Of a stretch of DNA of 64,000 nt, positions 24,983 to 32,920 are shown piece after piece; position 1 is the stretch's first letter, and each line of letters opens with the position of its first letter. Under the pieces are notes generated by a model that did no database searches, was not told the origin of the DNA, and was given only the letters and a program-made list of their open reading frames with translations. Source of the stretch: JANOYY01 sp043720395 (GTDB lineage Bacteria; Actinomycetota; Acidimicrobiia; Acidimicrobiales; JANYDT01); contig JAYSSR010000102.1 in assembly GCA_043720395.1 (NCBI GenBank), positions 89,766-153,765 on the forward strand, given 5' to 3'. The translations under genes and the position numbers were made by a program.

Positions 24983-26431
24983 ATGCCAGAAAATATTTCG
25001 TCCGGAGACGCAGGTCGCTCGCCGAATCCACGTGACGTTGGATTCTCGATTACCCGGCGACAGTTGCTCGCTGGAGCTGCCGTCCTCGCCGGCGGCGGAC
25101 TTCTTGCGGCCTGCAGCAGCGACGACAAAGCAAGCGACACGACTGTCCCTGCTGAAACGGCCGCGGCCGAAACGATTGCGGCTGAGACAGCTGCCACCGA
25201 AACTGCCGCAGCTGAGACGGAAGCCGCTGCCGCCGACACTGCGGCTGTCGCTGCGGTAAAAGACGTGGGTGAAGTCACGTTCGGATCGAACTATTCGGAC
25301 GACAAGGTGAAAGCCGCACTAGCAGCCGCAATCGCAACGACGGGGATCAACGTGAAGATCAACACGGTTGATCACAACGGCTATCAGGACAACTTCAATA
25401 CCTACATTCAGCAGCCCGACGATGTCGTGTCATGGTTCGCCGGCTATCGGATGCGTGCCTTCGCATCCAAGGGCGTCGTTGGTGATATCTCCGACGTGTG
25501 GGCCAACCTGGCAGACATGTCCGGCGGATTCAAGAACGCTTCAACTGGGACCGACGGCAAGCAGTACTTCGTGCCATTCTATTTCTACCCGTGGGCCATC
25601 CACTACCGCAAGAGTCTGTTCGCCGAGAAAGGTTACACGATCCCGACCGATTGGGCTGGACTTCTTGCGCTGTGCGAGAAGATGAAGGCTGACGGGATCA
25701 CACCGTTCTCTGCCGCCAACGACGGCGGCTGGCCCCAAATGGGCATGTTCGACATGATCAACCTGCGTACCAATGGGTACGACTTCCACGTTTCGCTCAT
25801 GGGCGGAAAGGAATCATGGACTGATCCAAAGGTTGCCAAGGTCTTCGAAAATTGGAGCACTATTACCGGCTTCTATCAGCCCGATGCCAATTCTCGTAAG
25901 TGGGAAGATGCTGCACAGGCCTGGGGCAAGAAGGAAACCGGCATGTACCTCATCGGTACGTTCCTCGCTTCGCAATTCGATCCGACCAAGGATCCGAAGG
26001 CGCAGGAGATCCTCGACGACATCGACTTCTTTGCTTTCCCGGCCATCGATCCGGCCTACGGTCAAGATGCTGTTGAGGCCCCGATCGACGGGTTCATGAT
26101 GGCGAAATCCCCGAAGAATACAGAGGGAGCGAAGGCGTTACTTGCAGCGATCGGCGGTGCTCCGGCCATTGATGGTTACCTTGGCGTCGATCCGTCGGTC
26201 GTGGCGGCCAACGCCAAGGCCAACACGTCGAGCTACAACGCGCTGCAGAAGAAGTCGGCCGAGCTTGTTGGCTCTGCGAAATTCATCTCACAGTTTCTAG
26301 ACCGTGACACCGATCCGGATTTCGCCTCAAAGGTGGTGGGCGTGGCCATTAAGGACTATCTGTCCGGCAAAGACATCGCTGCGATCTTGAAGACCATGGA
26401 AGAACAGAAGGCCACCTACAAGTTTGAATAA
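24983..26431 (+). CDS. Sugar ABC transporter substrate-binding lipoprotein
   Basis: 482 residues from the ATG at 24983, with AAGGGGAG 3 bases upstream. A Tat-like lipoprotein leader, ITRRQLLAGAAVLAGGGLLA followed by AC (lipobox Cys at 44), anchors it outside the membrane. A low-complexity linker of ET/A repeats spans about residues 50-90. The family-1 solute-binding fold follows (NGYQDNFNTYIQQPDDVVSW, YFVPFYFYPWAIHYRKSLFA, GMYLIGTFLASQFDPTKD), typical of multiple-sugar or oligosaccharide binders. Two permease genes follow. Codon use here is less GC-biased than in neighbouring genes, a hint of transfer. Confidence 0.92.
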   Translation: MPENISSGDAGRSPNPRDVGFSITRRQLLAGAAVLAGGGLLAACSSDDKASDTTVPAETAAAETIAAETAATETAAAETEAAAADTAAVAAVKDVGEVTFGSNYSDDKVKAALAAAIATTGINVKINTVDHNGYQDNFNTYIQQPDDVVSWFAGYRMRAFASKGVVGDISDVWANLADMSGGFKNASTGTDGKQYFVPFYFYPWAIHYRKSLFAEKGYTIPTDWAGLLALCEKMKADGITPFSAANDGGWPQMGMFDMINLRTNGYDFHVSLMGGKESWTDPKVAKVFENWSTITGFYQPDANSRKWEDAAQAWGKKETGMYLIGTFLASQFDPTKDPKAQEILDDIDFFAFPAIDPAYGQDAVEAPIDGFMMAKSPKNTEGAKALLAAIGGAPAIDGYLGVDPSVVAANAKANTSSYNALQKKSAELVGSAKFISQFLDRDTDPDFASKVVGVAIKDYLSGKDIAAILKTMEEQKATYKFE

Positions 26432-26504
26432 TAAGACAAGGTCAGCATCGTCCAGATCGTTACGCTGCCTGGTCGGTTGTTCATCGACAGTCCCTTGTGC
26501 CTAG

Positions 26505-26527
26505 GACCTCGGGCGTTGCCCGAGGTC
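26505..26527 (+). terminator. Hairpin between substrate-binding and permease genes
   Basis: GACCTCGGGC, loop GTT, GCCCGAGGTC: a perfect 10-bp stem 73 bases after the stop of the binding-protein gene. No T-run follows, so read-through is likely. Hairpins here usually keep binding-protein mRNA more abundant than permease mRNA. Confidence 0.6.
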
Positions 26528-26589
26528 GGCGAGAAGTTCCGACTCGGTTGTCCTGTTTTCTACGAGCGATTGTCACGAGTCGGAGCACA

Positions 26590-27717
26590 ATGACTGAATT
26601 GCCAACGAAGAGAATGGTGCCCGTATCCGGGCACCATTCTCGTCTGCAGCTACTTACGGTCGGTGATCGCCTGTGGTTGAAGTTCGCCATCGGTATCCCG
26701 CTCGCCCTCCATCTCATTCTTGTCTGGATCCCGGCGATTATCACCGGGGTTCTCTCCTTCATGGAGTGGGACAATCTCCGTCCTGTGGGTGACGCAAAAA
26801 GTGTCGGCCTTCGAAACTTCTGGCAGATTTTCACGATCTTTGACACCAAGTTGTTCCCAGCGCTATTCAACAACCTTATCCTGATTGTCTGGCTTGCTGC
26901 TTGTTCAATGATCGGTATGCTTTTTGCCTACCTGCTTGATAAAGAGGTGCGCGGCGGGCGCTTCTACCAGAGCGTCTTCTACATGCCGGTTGTGTTGTCG
27001 ATCGCGGTCGTTGGTTTCATCTGGAAAGCGGTGATGTTCCAAACCGATCGCGGCCTACTGAACAAGATTGTTCCGGGCAAAGGAATTGACTTTCTCGGTA
27101 ATGGTGACTATATCTTCTCAATGCGCGATAGCAAAATCCTTGGCTTTCTCATCGGAGTTGTTCTCGCGCTGACAGTTGGGATAATGACGAGTCGCCGGAT
27201 GGATGGACGATGCGTGCTTCTTGGTCTCGCCGTCGGGTGCTTCGGGGGGTTCGTCGCATCGTTGGTGTTGCCGGACTTTTATGATGATAACTTGGGTGTG
27301 AGCAAGAACTTCTTTGCCATCCTCGTCGCCATGGCATGGCGTCATATCGGCTACATCATGGTCCTGTACCTCGCTGGCCTCAAAGGCGTCGATCCTTCGT
27401 TGCGGGAGGCTGCGGGCATTGACGGTGCAAACGAGGTCAGGTCGTTTCAGCATGTGGTGTTTCCGACACTGCGCCCGATCAATGCAGTCGTTGGAGTGAT
27501 AACTATCATCGAAGCCCTACGCGCTTATGACATGATCGCGGCGCTCGGAACCCAGCGCGGCACTGAAGTGATGGGTACACTTGTGACCGGGAGCCTTACC
27601 GGTGAAGGCGGAGGGCGGGTCGGTATCGGATCGGCCTACGGCATGGTCCTGTTCTTCCTCTGCATCGGTTTCATTATCAAATATGTCCTCAACAGTTTCA
27701 GGGAGGAGAACGCATGA
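26590..27717 (+). CDS. Sugar ABC transporter permease, MalF/UgpA type
   Basis: 375 residues from the ATG at 26590; the frame upstream overlaps the hairpin region and is not coding. At least six membrane helices are visible (for example IPLALHLILVWIPAIITGVL, FNNLILIVWLAACSMIGMLF, FYMPVVLSIAVVGFIWKAVM). The cytoplasmic EAA loop reads LREAAGIDGANEVRSFQHVV and contacts the ATPase. An extra hydrophobic pair between helices (ILGFLIGVVLALTVGIMTSR, RCVLLGLAVGCFGGFVASLV) makes it longer than usual. The gene overlaps the next permease by 4 bases. The strand is noticeably AT-richer than its surroundings. Confidence 0.9.
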   Translation: MTELPTKRMVPVSGHHSRLQLLTVGDRLWLKFAIGIPLALHLILVWIPAIITGVLSFMEWDNLRPVGDAKSVGLRNFWQIFTIFDTKLFPALFNNLILIVWLAACSMIGMLFAYLLDKEVRGGRFYQSVFYMPVVLSIAVVGFIWKAVMFQTDRGLLNKIVPGKGIDFLGNGDYIFSMRDSKILGFLIGVVLALTVGIMTSRRMDGRCVLLGLAVGCFGGFVASLVLPDFYDDNLGVSKNFFAILVAMAWRHIGYIMVLYLAGLKGVDPSLREAAGIDGANEVRSFQHVVFPTLRPINAVVGVITIIEALRAYDMIAALGTQRGTEVMGTLVTGSLTGEGGGRVGIGSAYGMVLFFLCIGFIIKYVLNSFREENA

Positions 27718-28622
27718 ACTGGACGGTGAGGTCGGCGTCAATAGGGGCTGGCCCGAAGAACCGGCCGCGAGTCCCTCGAGTGGTCCTCCAGACCTTCCTG
27801 ATAACGATGTCCGTCGCTTGGCTCATTCCTCTCTTTGGAGCCGTGCTCTCGGCATTTCGCAACGAGCAGGAGCTTCGCAACAACGGGGTTATTTCGTTTC
27901 CGCGCGCCTTGACATTCGAGAACTTCCGAAACGCTTTTGATCAGGGTGAAATGGGACGGAAGTTTGTCAATACTTTCTTTATACTGATTCCGGCGCTTCT
28001 CTTGATACTGCTATTTTCTAGCCTGGTCGGATTTGCATGCACTCGATTCAGTGGACGATTTAATGTCGCCTTCCTGGTTATTTTCACGGCCGGTAACCTG
28101 ATGCCGCAGCAGGTGATCTTCCAGCCGGTCTTTCAGATTTTCAAGCGCATTCCCTGGCCAAATCTGCTGAGCGACACGAACACCGGAAATCTACTGGGGA
28201 CGAAGATCGGGGTTATCCTGATACATGTTGCTTTCCAGACCGGGTTTTGTACATTCGTGATGAGCAACTACATGAAGACTCTTCCGAAAGAATTGAACGA
28301 AGCCGCATTCGTCGACGGAGCGAGCGTCAACAGGCAGTTTTGGAGTATTGTCCTTCCACTCTGTCGTCCGGCTCTTGCAGCCCTTGGCACGCTAGAATTC
28401 ACCTGGTTGTATAACGACTTCTTTTGGGGAAGTGTCATGCTCCAACAGGGTGCAGAGAAACCGATCACCTCATCGATCGCTCAACTAAGCGGATCTTTCT
28501 CGACGCAGGATAGCCTTGTCGCTGCCGCCTCGGTAATTATCGCCATCCCGACAATAGCGGTGTACTTCCTGCTGCAAAAGCAGTTCATAGGTGGACTTAC
28601 ACTGGGCGCGAACAAAGGTTAA
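27714..28622 (+). CDS. Sugar ABC transporter permease, MalG/UgpE type
   Basis: 302 residues, ATG overlapping the previous stop. The N-terminal helix LITMSVAWLIPLFGAVLSAF and the SFP-RALTFENFRNAFDQG segment are typical of MalG-type permeases, as is the EAA loop LNEAAFVDGASVNRQFWSIV. Six helices are present. No ATP-binding gene follows; instead the DNA decays into remnants. The importer must therefore borrow an ATPase such as a shared MsiK-type protein, as many actinobacterial sugar importers do. Confidence 0.9.
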   Translation: MNWTVRSASIGAGPKNRPRVPRVVLQTFLITMSVAWLIPLFGAVLSAFRNEQELRNNGVISFPRALTFENFRNAFDQGEMGRKFVNTFFILIPALLLILLFSSLVGFACTRFSGRFNVAFLVIFTAGNLMPQQVIFQPVFQIFKRIPWPNLLSDTNTGNLLGTKIGVILIHVAFQTGFCTFVMSNYMKTLPKELNEAAFVDGASVNRQFWSIVLPLCRPALAALGTLEFTWLYNDFFWGSVMLQQGAEKPITSSIAQLSGSFSTQDSLVAAASVIIAIPTIAVYFLLQKQFIGGLTLGANKG

Positions 28623-28651
28623 TCGGCGCTAAATGCAGGCACAACAAACGG

Positions 28652-28880
28652 TCAGGGCCGAGCTTGCCCAGCTCGGCCAAGGGCGCGCTCAGCTGCGTTG
28701 GCACCGCACATGCCGTGTGCCCCCCCTCCAGGCGGTGTGGACGCCGAGCAGAGGTGCGTTCCCGGGAAGCCGGTGAAGTACGGGTCGCGAGCGAACCTTG
28801 GTCTGAGCAGAAGCTGCATTGGCGAGGACGCGCCCCCGATGATGTCGCCACCCACGTAGTTCGCGTTGTGCACGGACATC
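28652..28880 (-). pseudogene. C-terminal remnant of a phytoene-desaturase-like oxidoreductase
   Basis: The minus strand reads VHNANYVGGDIIGGASSPMQ, then LLLRPRFARDPYFTGFPGTH and LCSASTPPGGGAHGMCGANA, ending shortly after. This is the conserved FAD-binding C-terminal end of the phytoene dehydrogenase/CrtI-like family. The N-terminal 400 or so residues are absent; the frame upstream is closed and unrelated. Only a stub of about 75 codons remains. Confidence 0.75.
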
Positions 28881-28984
28881 TCGGTGGTGGAGCGCACTGC
28901 TGGCCGACGAGCACGAACGGCCGTTCAGGCATGGACCCTCGGTGCACGGCGTCCTCGTTGGCGACGACCTCACTGAAGTCGCCG

Positions 28985-29332
28985 CCGAGATGGACCCCAG
29001 GGGAACCTCAACTCCGTGTTGTCGGCGAAAGGGAACGAGGCGTCCACGGACGGTGACGTCATCGCGGGCATGTACCCGGACATTTCCACCGCGCCATGGG
29101 CCGAGTATCTCGTCGCCCTCAAAGAGGGCGGGTACGACACCTGTCAAGTCTCGACCTCAAGGGCATGGTCCCGGTGCTCGACTTCACCAAGGAGTGGACC
29201 GACGGCCTGAAGGGCTACCAGCGCCTGTTCAACCGCAGCGTCGTGTTCAGCAAGCTCGAGAACGGGAAAGTCGTGCCCTTGACCACCGAGTTCGAAGACG
29301 TCGGCGATCTGGCCAACGGCAAGGCCGGCTGA
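28985..29332 (+). pseudogene. C-terminal remnant of a branched-chain-type ABC binding protein
   Basis: One frame gives GNLNSVLSAKGNEASTDGDV, then AGMYPDISTAPWAEYLVALK and EGGYDT. After a frame break near 29150 the next gives LKGMVPVLDFTKEWTDGLKG, YQRLFNRSVVFSKLENGKVV and a stop at 29332. This matches the end of Peripla_BP_6-type substrate-binding proteins. The first two thirds are missing. It lies next to the desaturase stub, so two deletions have brought unrelated tails together. Confidence 0.62.
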
Positions 29333-29366
29333 CCTCCACGTTCTGGAGGAATCAAACGAACCGAAC

Positions 29367-29475
29367 GGACCACCCAATGCAGGAAATCGCGATTTGGGTG
29401 GTCCATCTGGGGATTCCGCGGTTCTTCGACGTGGTTTGACGTTGGTAGCGCAGCACCCAAATCGCGATTTCCTGC
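29367..29475. repeat. Nested inverted repeats downstream of gene remnants
   Basis: GGACCACCCAA (29367-29377) pairs with TTGGGTGGTCC (29394-29404). In addition, the 22 bases at 29379-29400, containing GGAAATCGCGATTTGGG, recur as a perfect reverse complement at 29454-29475, so alternative long hairpins can form. The region 28623-29591 holds no intact gene. The ACCACCCAA arm is shared with the hairpin near 18391. Confidence 0.7.
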
Positions 29476-29591
29476 CTTCCATGGGGTCCGCCGCCGCATG
29501 CTGAGGGTTCCCTGAGCGCGCTGACCAACCTCTGGCTGTCGGTCTGTCAACGTCGGCCATCGGTACGAACTTTGGAAGTACGGAGGCGCCG

Positions 29592-30512
29592 TTGGCATTC
29601 GCCCTGAGCGCTGGAGTGGTGACGGCGTTCAATCCTTGCGGGTTTGCCATGCTCCCGGCATACGTCTCGTACTTTGTCGGCGCGTCGTCGGAGGACTTGC
29701 GGGCACCCCTTCTTTCTCGCCTTCTCAGAGCTGCCCGCGCTGGCACGACTGTGACGCTTGGCTTCGTAACGGTTTTCGGGGTCATTGGCCTGGTCGCGAC
29801 TGGTGCCCGGGCTGTTGTCACCGATTCGATCCCGTTCGTTTCGATGGTGGTTGGTGTTGTGCTGGTCGCTCTCGGTGCGGCGATGATCCGGGGTTTCGAA
29901 CCGAAGCTGTCGTTTCTGAAGGTATCGAAGGCCCGCTCCGGGAACGGCTTGTTCAGCATGTACGTCTACGGATTGTCGTACGCCCTCGTGTCGTTGTCGT
30001 GTGGCTTTGCCGGTTTCAGCACGGCTGTCCTGGCGAGCTTCAACGCAGATTCCATTGTCGATGGGCTACTCGTGTACATCGCCTTTGCGCTCGGGATGGG
30101 TCTGGTGCTGGTCGTGATCTCGTTTGCTGTGGCGTTTGCGCAGCAGTCCTTCGTTCGCGGACTTCGAGCGGTGTTGCCCTACGTCAACCGGGCTTCTGGT
30201 GTGCTGCTCGTTGTTGCTGGCCTCTACGTCGCGTATTACGGCTACTACGAGTGGCGAACGGTTCTCCGCGGCGAGCAGGCACCGATCGGTCCTATCGAGT
30301 GGGTTACTAGCTGGTCAACGAGCGTGCAACGGTCAATCGATGGCATTTCGACCGTCGCATTTGTCGTCGGGCTGGTCGCCCTAGCTAGCTTGATTGCCAT
30401 AGGTGCGGTGCATTCCCGCAGGTCGAAGCAAATCGGTCCGTCGAGCGAGGGCCATCGCCCGGCTGAGCCGATACGTCTGAATCAATCCCCAAACAACTCA
30501 GGAGAAGCGTGA
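29592..30512 (+). CDS. ccdA: CcdA/DsbD-beta-type transmembrane thiol transporter
   Basis: 306 residues from a TTG at 29592 with GGAGG 5 bases upstream. Six to seven membrane helices. The two redox cysteines of the family are in place: C16 in VVTAFNPCGFAMLPAYVSYF and C137 in YALVSLSCGFAGFSTAVLAS. CcdA passes electrons from cytoplasmic thioredoxin across the membrane to thiol proteins outside. Its stop overlaps the start of the thioredoxin-like gene at 30509 (GTGA), making that protein its likely partner. The C-terminal tail after the last helix is cytoplasmic or external and polar. Function is firm by family; direction follows from homologues. Confidence 0.9.
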   Translation: MAFALSAGVVTAFNPCGFAMLPAYVSYFVGASSEDLRAPLLSRLLRAARAGTTVTLGFVTVFGVIGLVATGARAVVTDSIPFVSMVVGVVLVALGAAMIRGFEPKLSFLKVSKARSGNGLFSMYVYGLSYALVSLSCGFAGFSTAVLASFNADSIVDGLLVYIAFALGMGLVLVVISFAVAFAQQSFVRGLRAVLPYVNRASGVLLVVAGLYVAYYGYYEWRTVLRGEQAPIGPIEWVTSWSTSVQRSIDGISTVAFVVGLVALASLIAIGAVHSRRSKQIGPSSEGHRPAEPIRLNQSPNNSGEA

Positions 30513-31030
30513 AAGCTCGATCCATGTCAATTGTAATTGGTGCTATTTCGGTTGCCTTTCTGGCCTCTATCGCTCCGCCTGCGGGTGCCGCTACATCGTC
30601 AACTGCTTCGAAAGCGAAATCCGAAAAGGACTTCCCGTCGGTGTCCGTGCAGGACGTCAAGACCGGAAAGTCTGTCGCAGTGCCGACCCTTGCCGTGACA
30701 GGAAAGGCAATGTTGTTCTGGTTCTGGTCGCCGAATTGAAGCGCCTGCAACCGGGAAGCTCCCCGTGTCGAGCAGTTTGCTCGGCAGAACACGAAATCGA
30801 TCAGCGTTGTCGGCATTGGTACGGCTGGGGATCTCTCGCAGGCGAAGAAGTTCCTTGAGCGTCACAAGATCGCCACGGTCCGACTTGTCTGGGACGCCAA
30901 GGGCGAAACGTCGAAGGCCTACCGGTCACCAGCCGAAGACGCCGTCGTCCTGGTAGGTGCCGACGGCAAGATCGTCAAGTCATGGCGAGGCAAGGTTCCC
31001 TTTGACGACATCCTCAAACTCGTCAGATGA
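30509..31030 (+). CDS. TlpA/thioredoxin-like exported protein with in-frame TGA: putative selenoprotein (UxxC)
   Basis: GTG start overlapping ccdA. A signal peptide (about residues 1-27, ending PPAGAA) leads to a thioredoxin fold. Residues 61-76 read LAVTGKAMLFWFWSPN, and codon 77 is TGA at 30737-30739. The same frame then continues S-A-C-N-R-E-A-P (Cys80), RVEQFARQNTKSISVVGIGT, KIATVRLVWDAKGETSKAYR, AVVLVGADGKIVKSWRG and LKLVR before a TGA at 31028. The first TGA replaces exactly the first Cys of the C-x-x-C redox site of TlpA proteins, so selenocysteine (U77-S-A-C80) is the natural reading. Total 173 residues. A hairpin with a GTT loop lies 29-44 bases after the TGA. The alternative is a nonsense mutation of a Cys codon; no sel genes are in the window to decide. 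Confidence 0.72.
30769..30783 (+). promoter_or_regulatory. Candidate bacterial SECIS hairpin after the in-frame TGA
   Basis: CGAGCA (30769-30774), loop GTT (30775-30777), TGCTCG (30778-30783). It lies inside the coding sequence with its loop 36-38 bases after the TGA. Bacterial SECIS elements are short hairpins within about 16-37 bases of the UGA with a G early in the apical loop, which this meets at the far end of the range. A weaker CGGG/CCCG hairpin (30752-30765, loop AAGCTC) lies nearer. Assignment is tentative. Confidence 0.4.
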
Positions 31031-31097
31031 ATAATTCACCATCGGCTCAGCGTCGGGGCCTGGGCTACGGATTCCCGAGAGCCACGAGGGGGACCCG

Positions 31098-31940
31098 ATG
31101 ACGACAGCATTCGTTCTGAGTGGCGGTGGCAATCTTGGAGCGGTCCAAGCCGGGCAGCTTCGGGCGCTCCTCGAAGCAGGCATTCGTCCCGATCTCATTG
31201 TCGGGACGTCGGTCGGTGCGATCAACGGAGCGTTCCTGGCAGGCGCGTGCAGCGTCTCGGGATGCGAGTCGTTGACTGAGACGTGGCGCGCGCTTCGGCG
31301 TCGCGACGTGTTCCCGGCTCATCCGCTCACCGGGCTGGCCGGGTTCTCGGGCCGTCGCGGCCACCTCGTTGCATCGATCGGATTGCAGCGATTGTTGCGA
31401 CGCTCGTTGCAGTTCGACGATCTCGCCGACGCACCCATCGCCCTCGCGGTGGTCGCATGCGATCTTCGTAGTGGCAAGGAAGTGGTTTTGACACGCGGGA
31501 ATGCGGTCGATGCGATCTGCGCCTCAGCGGCGATACCTGGCGTTTTCCCGCCCGTAATCATCGACGGATACGTACTCGTTGACGGTGGGATTGCCAACAA
31601 CGCGCCGGTGTCACATGCGGTGGCGTTGGGGGCGACCACGATCTGGGTGCTGCCGTGCGGCTATGCGTGTGCGCTTCCCGTGGCACCGCGCAGCGCCGGA
31701 GGAATCGCGTTGCAGGCGATTGGCCTGCTGATTCACCAGCGACTCACGGTCGACATCGAACGGTACCGGCTCACCCACGATTTGCAAGTGCTTCCGACGC
31801 TGTGCCCGCTTTCGATCATGCCGACCGACTTCGGTCAGTCCGAGCGTCTGATGGGGGAAGCATACGACGCGACCTCGGCCTGGCTGGCGGATGGGACGCC
31901 CGACATTACGGATCGATTCGCGTTCCCTCACCGTCACTGA
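31098..31940 (+). CDS. Patatin-like phospholipase (RssA/NTE family)
   Basis: 280 residues, ATG start. Oxyanion loop: TTAFVLSGGGNLGAVQAGQL. Nucleophile elbow: IVGTSVGAINGAFLAGACSV, with S38 in G-T-S-V-G. Catalytic Asp: YVLVDGGIANNAPVSHAVAL. These are the Ser-Asp dyad motifs of patatin-like lipid hydrolases, which release fatty acids from phospholipids. No signal peptide or membrane anchor. It starts 67 bases after the thioredoxin-like gene and ends convergent with the MPI-fold gene. Substrate unknown. Confidence 0.92.
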   Translation: MTTAFVLSGGGNLGAVQAGQLRALLEAGIRPDLIVGTSVGAINGAFLAGACSVSGCESLTETWRALRRRDVFPAHPLTGLAGFSGRRGHLVASIGLQRLLRRSLQFDDLADAPIALAVVACDLRSGKEVVLTRGNAVDAICASAAIPGVFPPVIIDGYVLVDGGIANNAPVSHAVALGATTIWVLPCGYACALPVAPRSAGGIALQAIGLLIHQRLTVDIERYRLTHDLQVLPTLCPLSIMPTDFGQSERLMGEAYDATSAWLADGTPDITDRFAFPHRH

Positions 31941-32125
31941 TGGTCGCGTCCAGGGCAAAGGCGACCCCAAACGCCCGAGCGAAACACTGGCTAATGGCTC
32001 AAAACCTCCCATATCTTTCCACCCAAACAGCCGACAATCCGCCGCTATCTGAGTTGTCGTTTGGACAGCATTTTGCCTGGTTCCGTGCGCCTAACTTAGC
32101 CTGTCAACAACCTGACCGATCTCTT

Positions 32126-32917
32126 TCAAAAGGGGACAATCGTGGCCATCAGGCCACTCGACGGTCGTTGTGAACGTCCGGCCAGTATCCGGCAGAACTC
32201 AATGGCGTCGAACTCTTCGGCGGCGACTGGATCAGCCACACCGTTCGGCGTGGCCACATACGTTCCGCCTGCCACCCCACTGAGGATGAGGCTCATCGGA
32301 CTCCCGTGGCGTCGTGCCCACTCGGCCACGATGTCGTCAACGATGAGTCCATCATGGTCGGCTCTCAGCGCGAGTTCAACGCCCGCTGCCCTCGAAGCAT
32401 CAATGCGATGCATCCAGAGGTCGCGGAGGTAAATGGTGTCGACCAGGTAACCGAGGGACCATTTCTCGACAATCGGTCCGTCGACCTTGATCCGCACAGA
32501 GCGTCGAAGCACTCCTGGCAAGGACGTGCGCTTGCGGACAGTCCGAGGTGAAATCTCGCGGAGGCGGTCGAGCAGCGCCGGTGCCGTTATTGCCTCGCGG
32601 GCGCGCACCTGCACCGCCGACAAACCGGCCTCAAGTGGTCCACCGTTCGCCCGCTGGTAGCGACGGGCCTTCACCATCTGCCGAGCGCCCTCGACCATCG
32701 AAGCCGCGCCCTCACACGCACCGAGGACGTGCAGGTACATGCGTCGGACATCCCAGTCAGGACAATCGGTCTGCGACGTCCACTGCGCCTCATCGAACGA
32801 GTTGAGCATCTCGATCGTGCGCTGTAGTTCGACGGCTTGCAGGCTCATCGCGCTTTCGTGGGTCAGGCCGCTCACCCCTGTTACATCGAGTGGTTTTGTT
32901 GCCTCGTAGAGGTTCAC
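32126..32917 (-). CDS. Maleylpyruvate isomerase-fold (mycothiol-dependent/DinB-like) protein
   Basis: 263 residues, ATG start. The N-terminal four-helix bundle has ELQRTIEMLNSFDEAQWTSQ and DCPDWDVRRMYLHVLGACEG, where the Trp-Asp-Val and His match the metal site pattern of the family. A second conserved region, SLGYLVDTIYLRDLWMHRID, contributes the other His and Asp residues. Such enzymes use mycothiol as cofactor in actinobacteria, or are thiol transferases of unknown substrate. It follows a TetR regulator by 3 bases and is probably controlled by it. Confidence 0.85.
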   Translation of the reverse strand: MNLYEATKPLDVTGVSGLTHESAMSLQAVELQRTIEMLNSFDEAQWTSQTDCPDWDVRRMYLHVLGACEGAASMVEGARQMVKARRYQRANGGPLEAGLSAVQVRAREAITAPALLDRLREISPRTVRKRTSLPGVLRRSVRIKVDGPIVEKWSLGYLVDTIYLRDLWMHRIDASRAAGVELALRADHDGLIVDDIVAEWARRHGSPMSLILSGVAGGTYVATPNGVADPVAAEEFDAIEFCRILAGRSQRPSSGLMATIVPF

Positions 32918-32920
32918 GTG

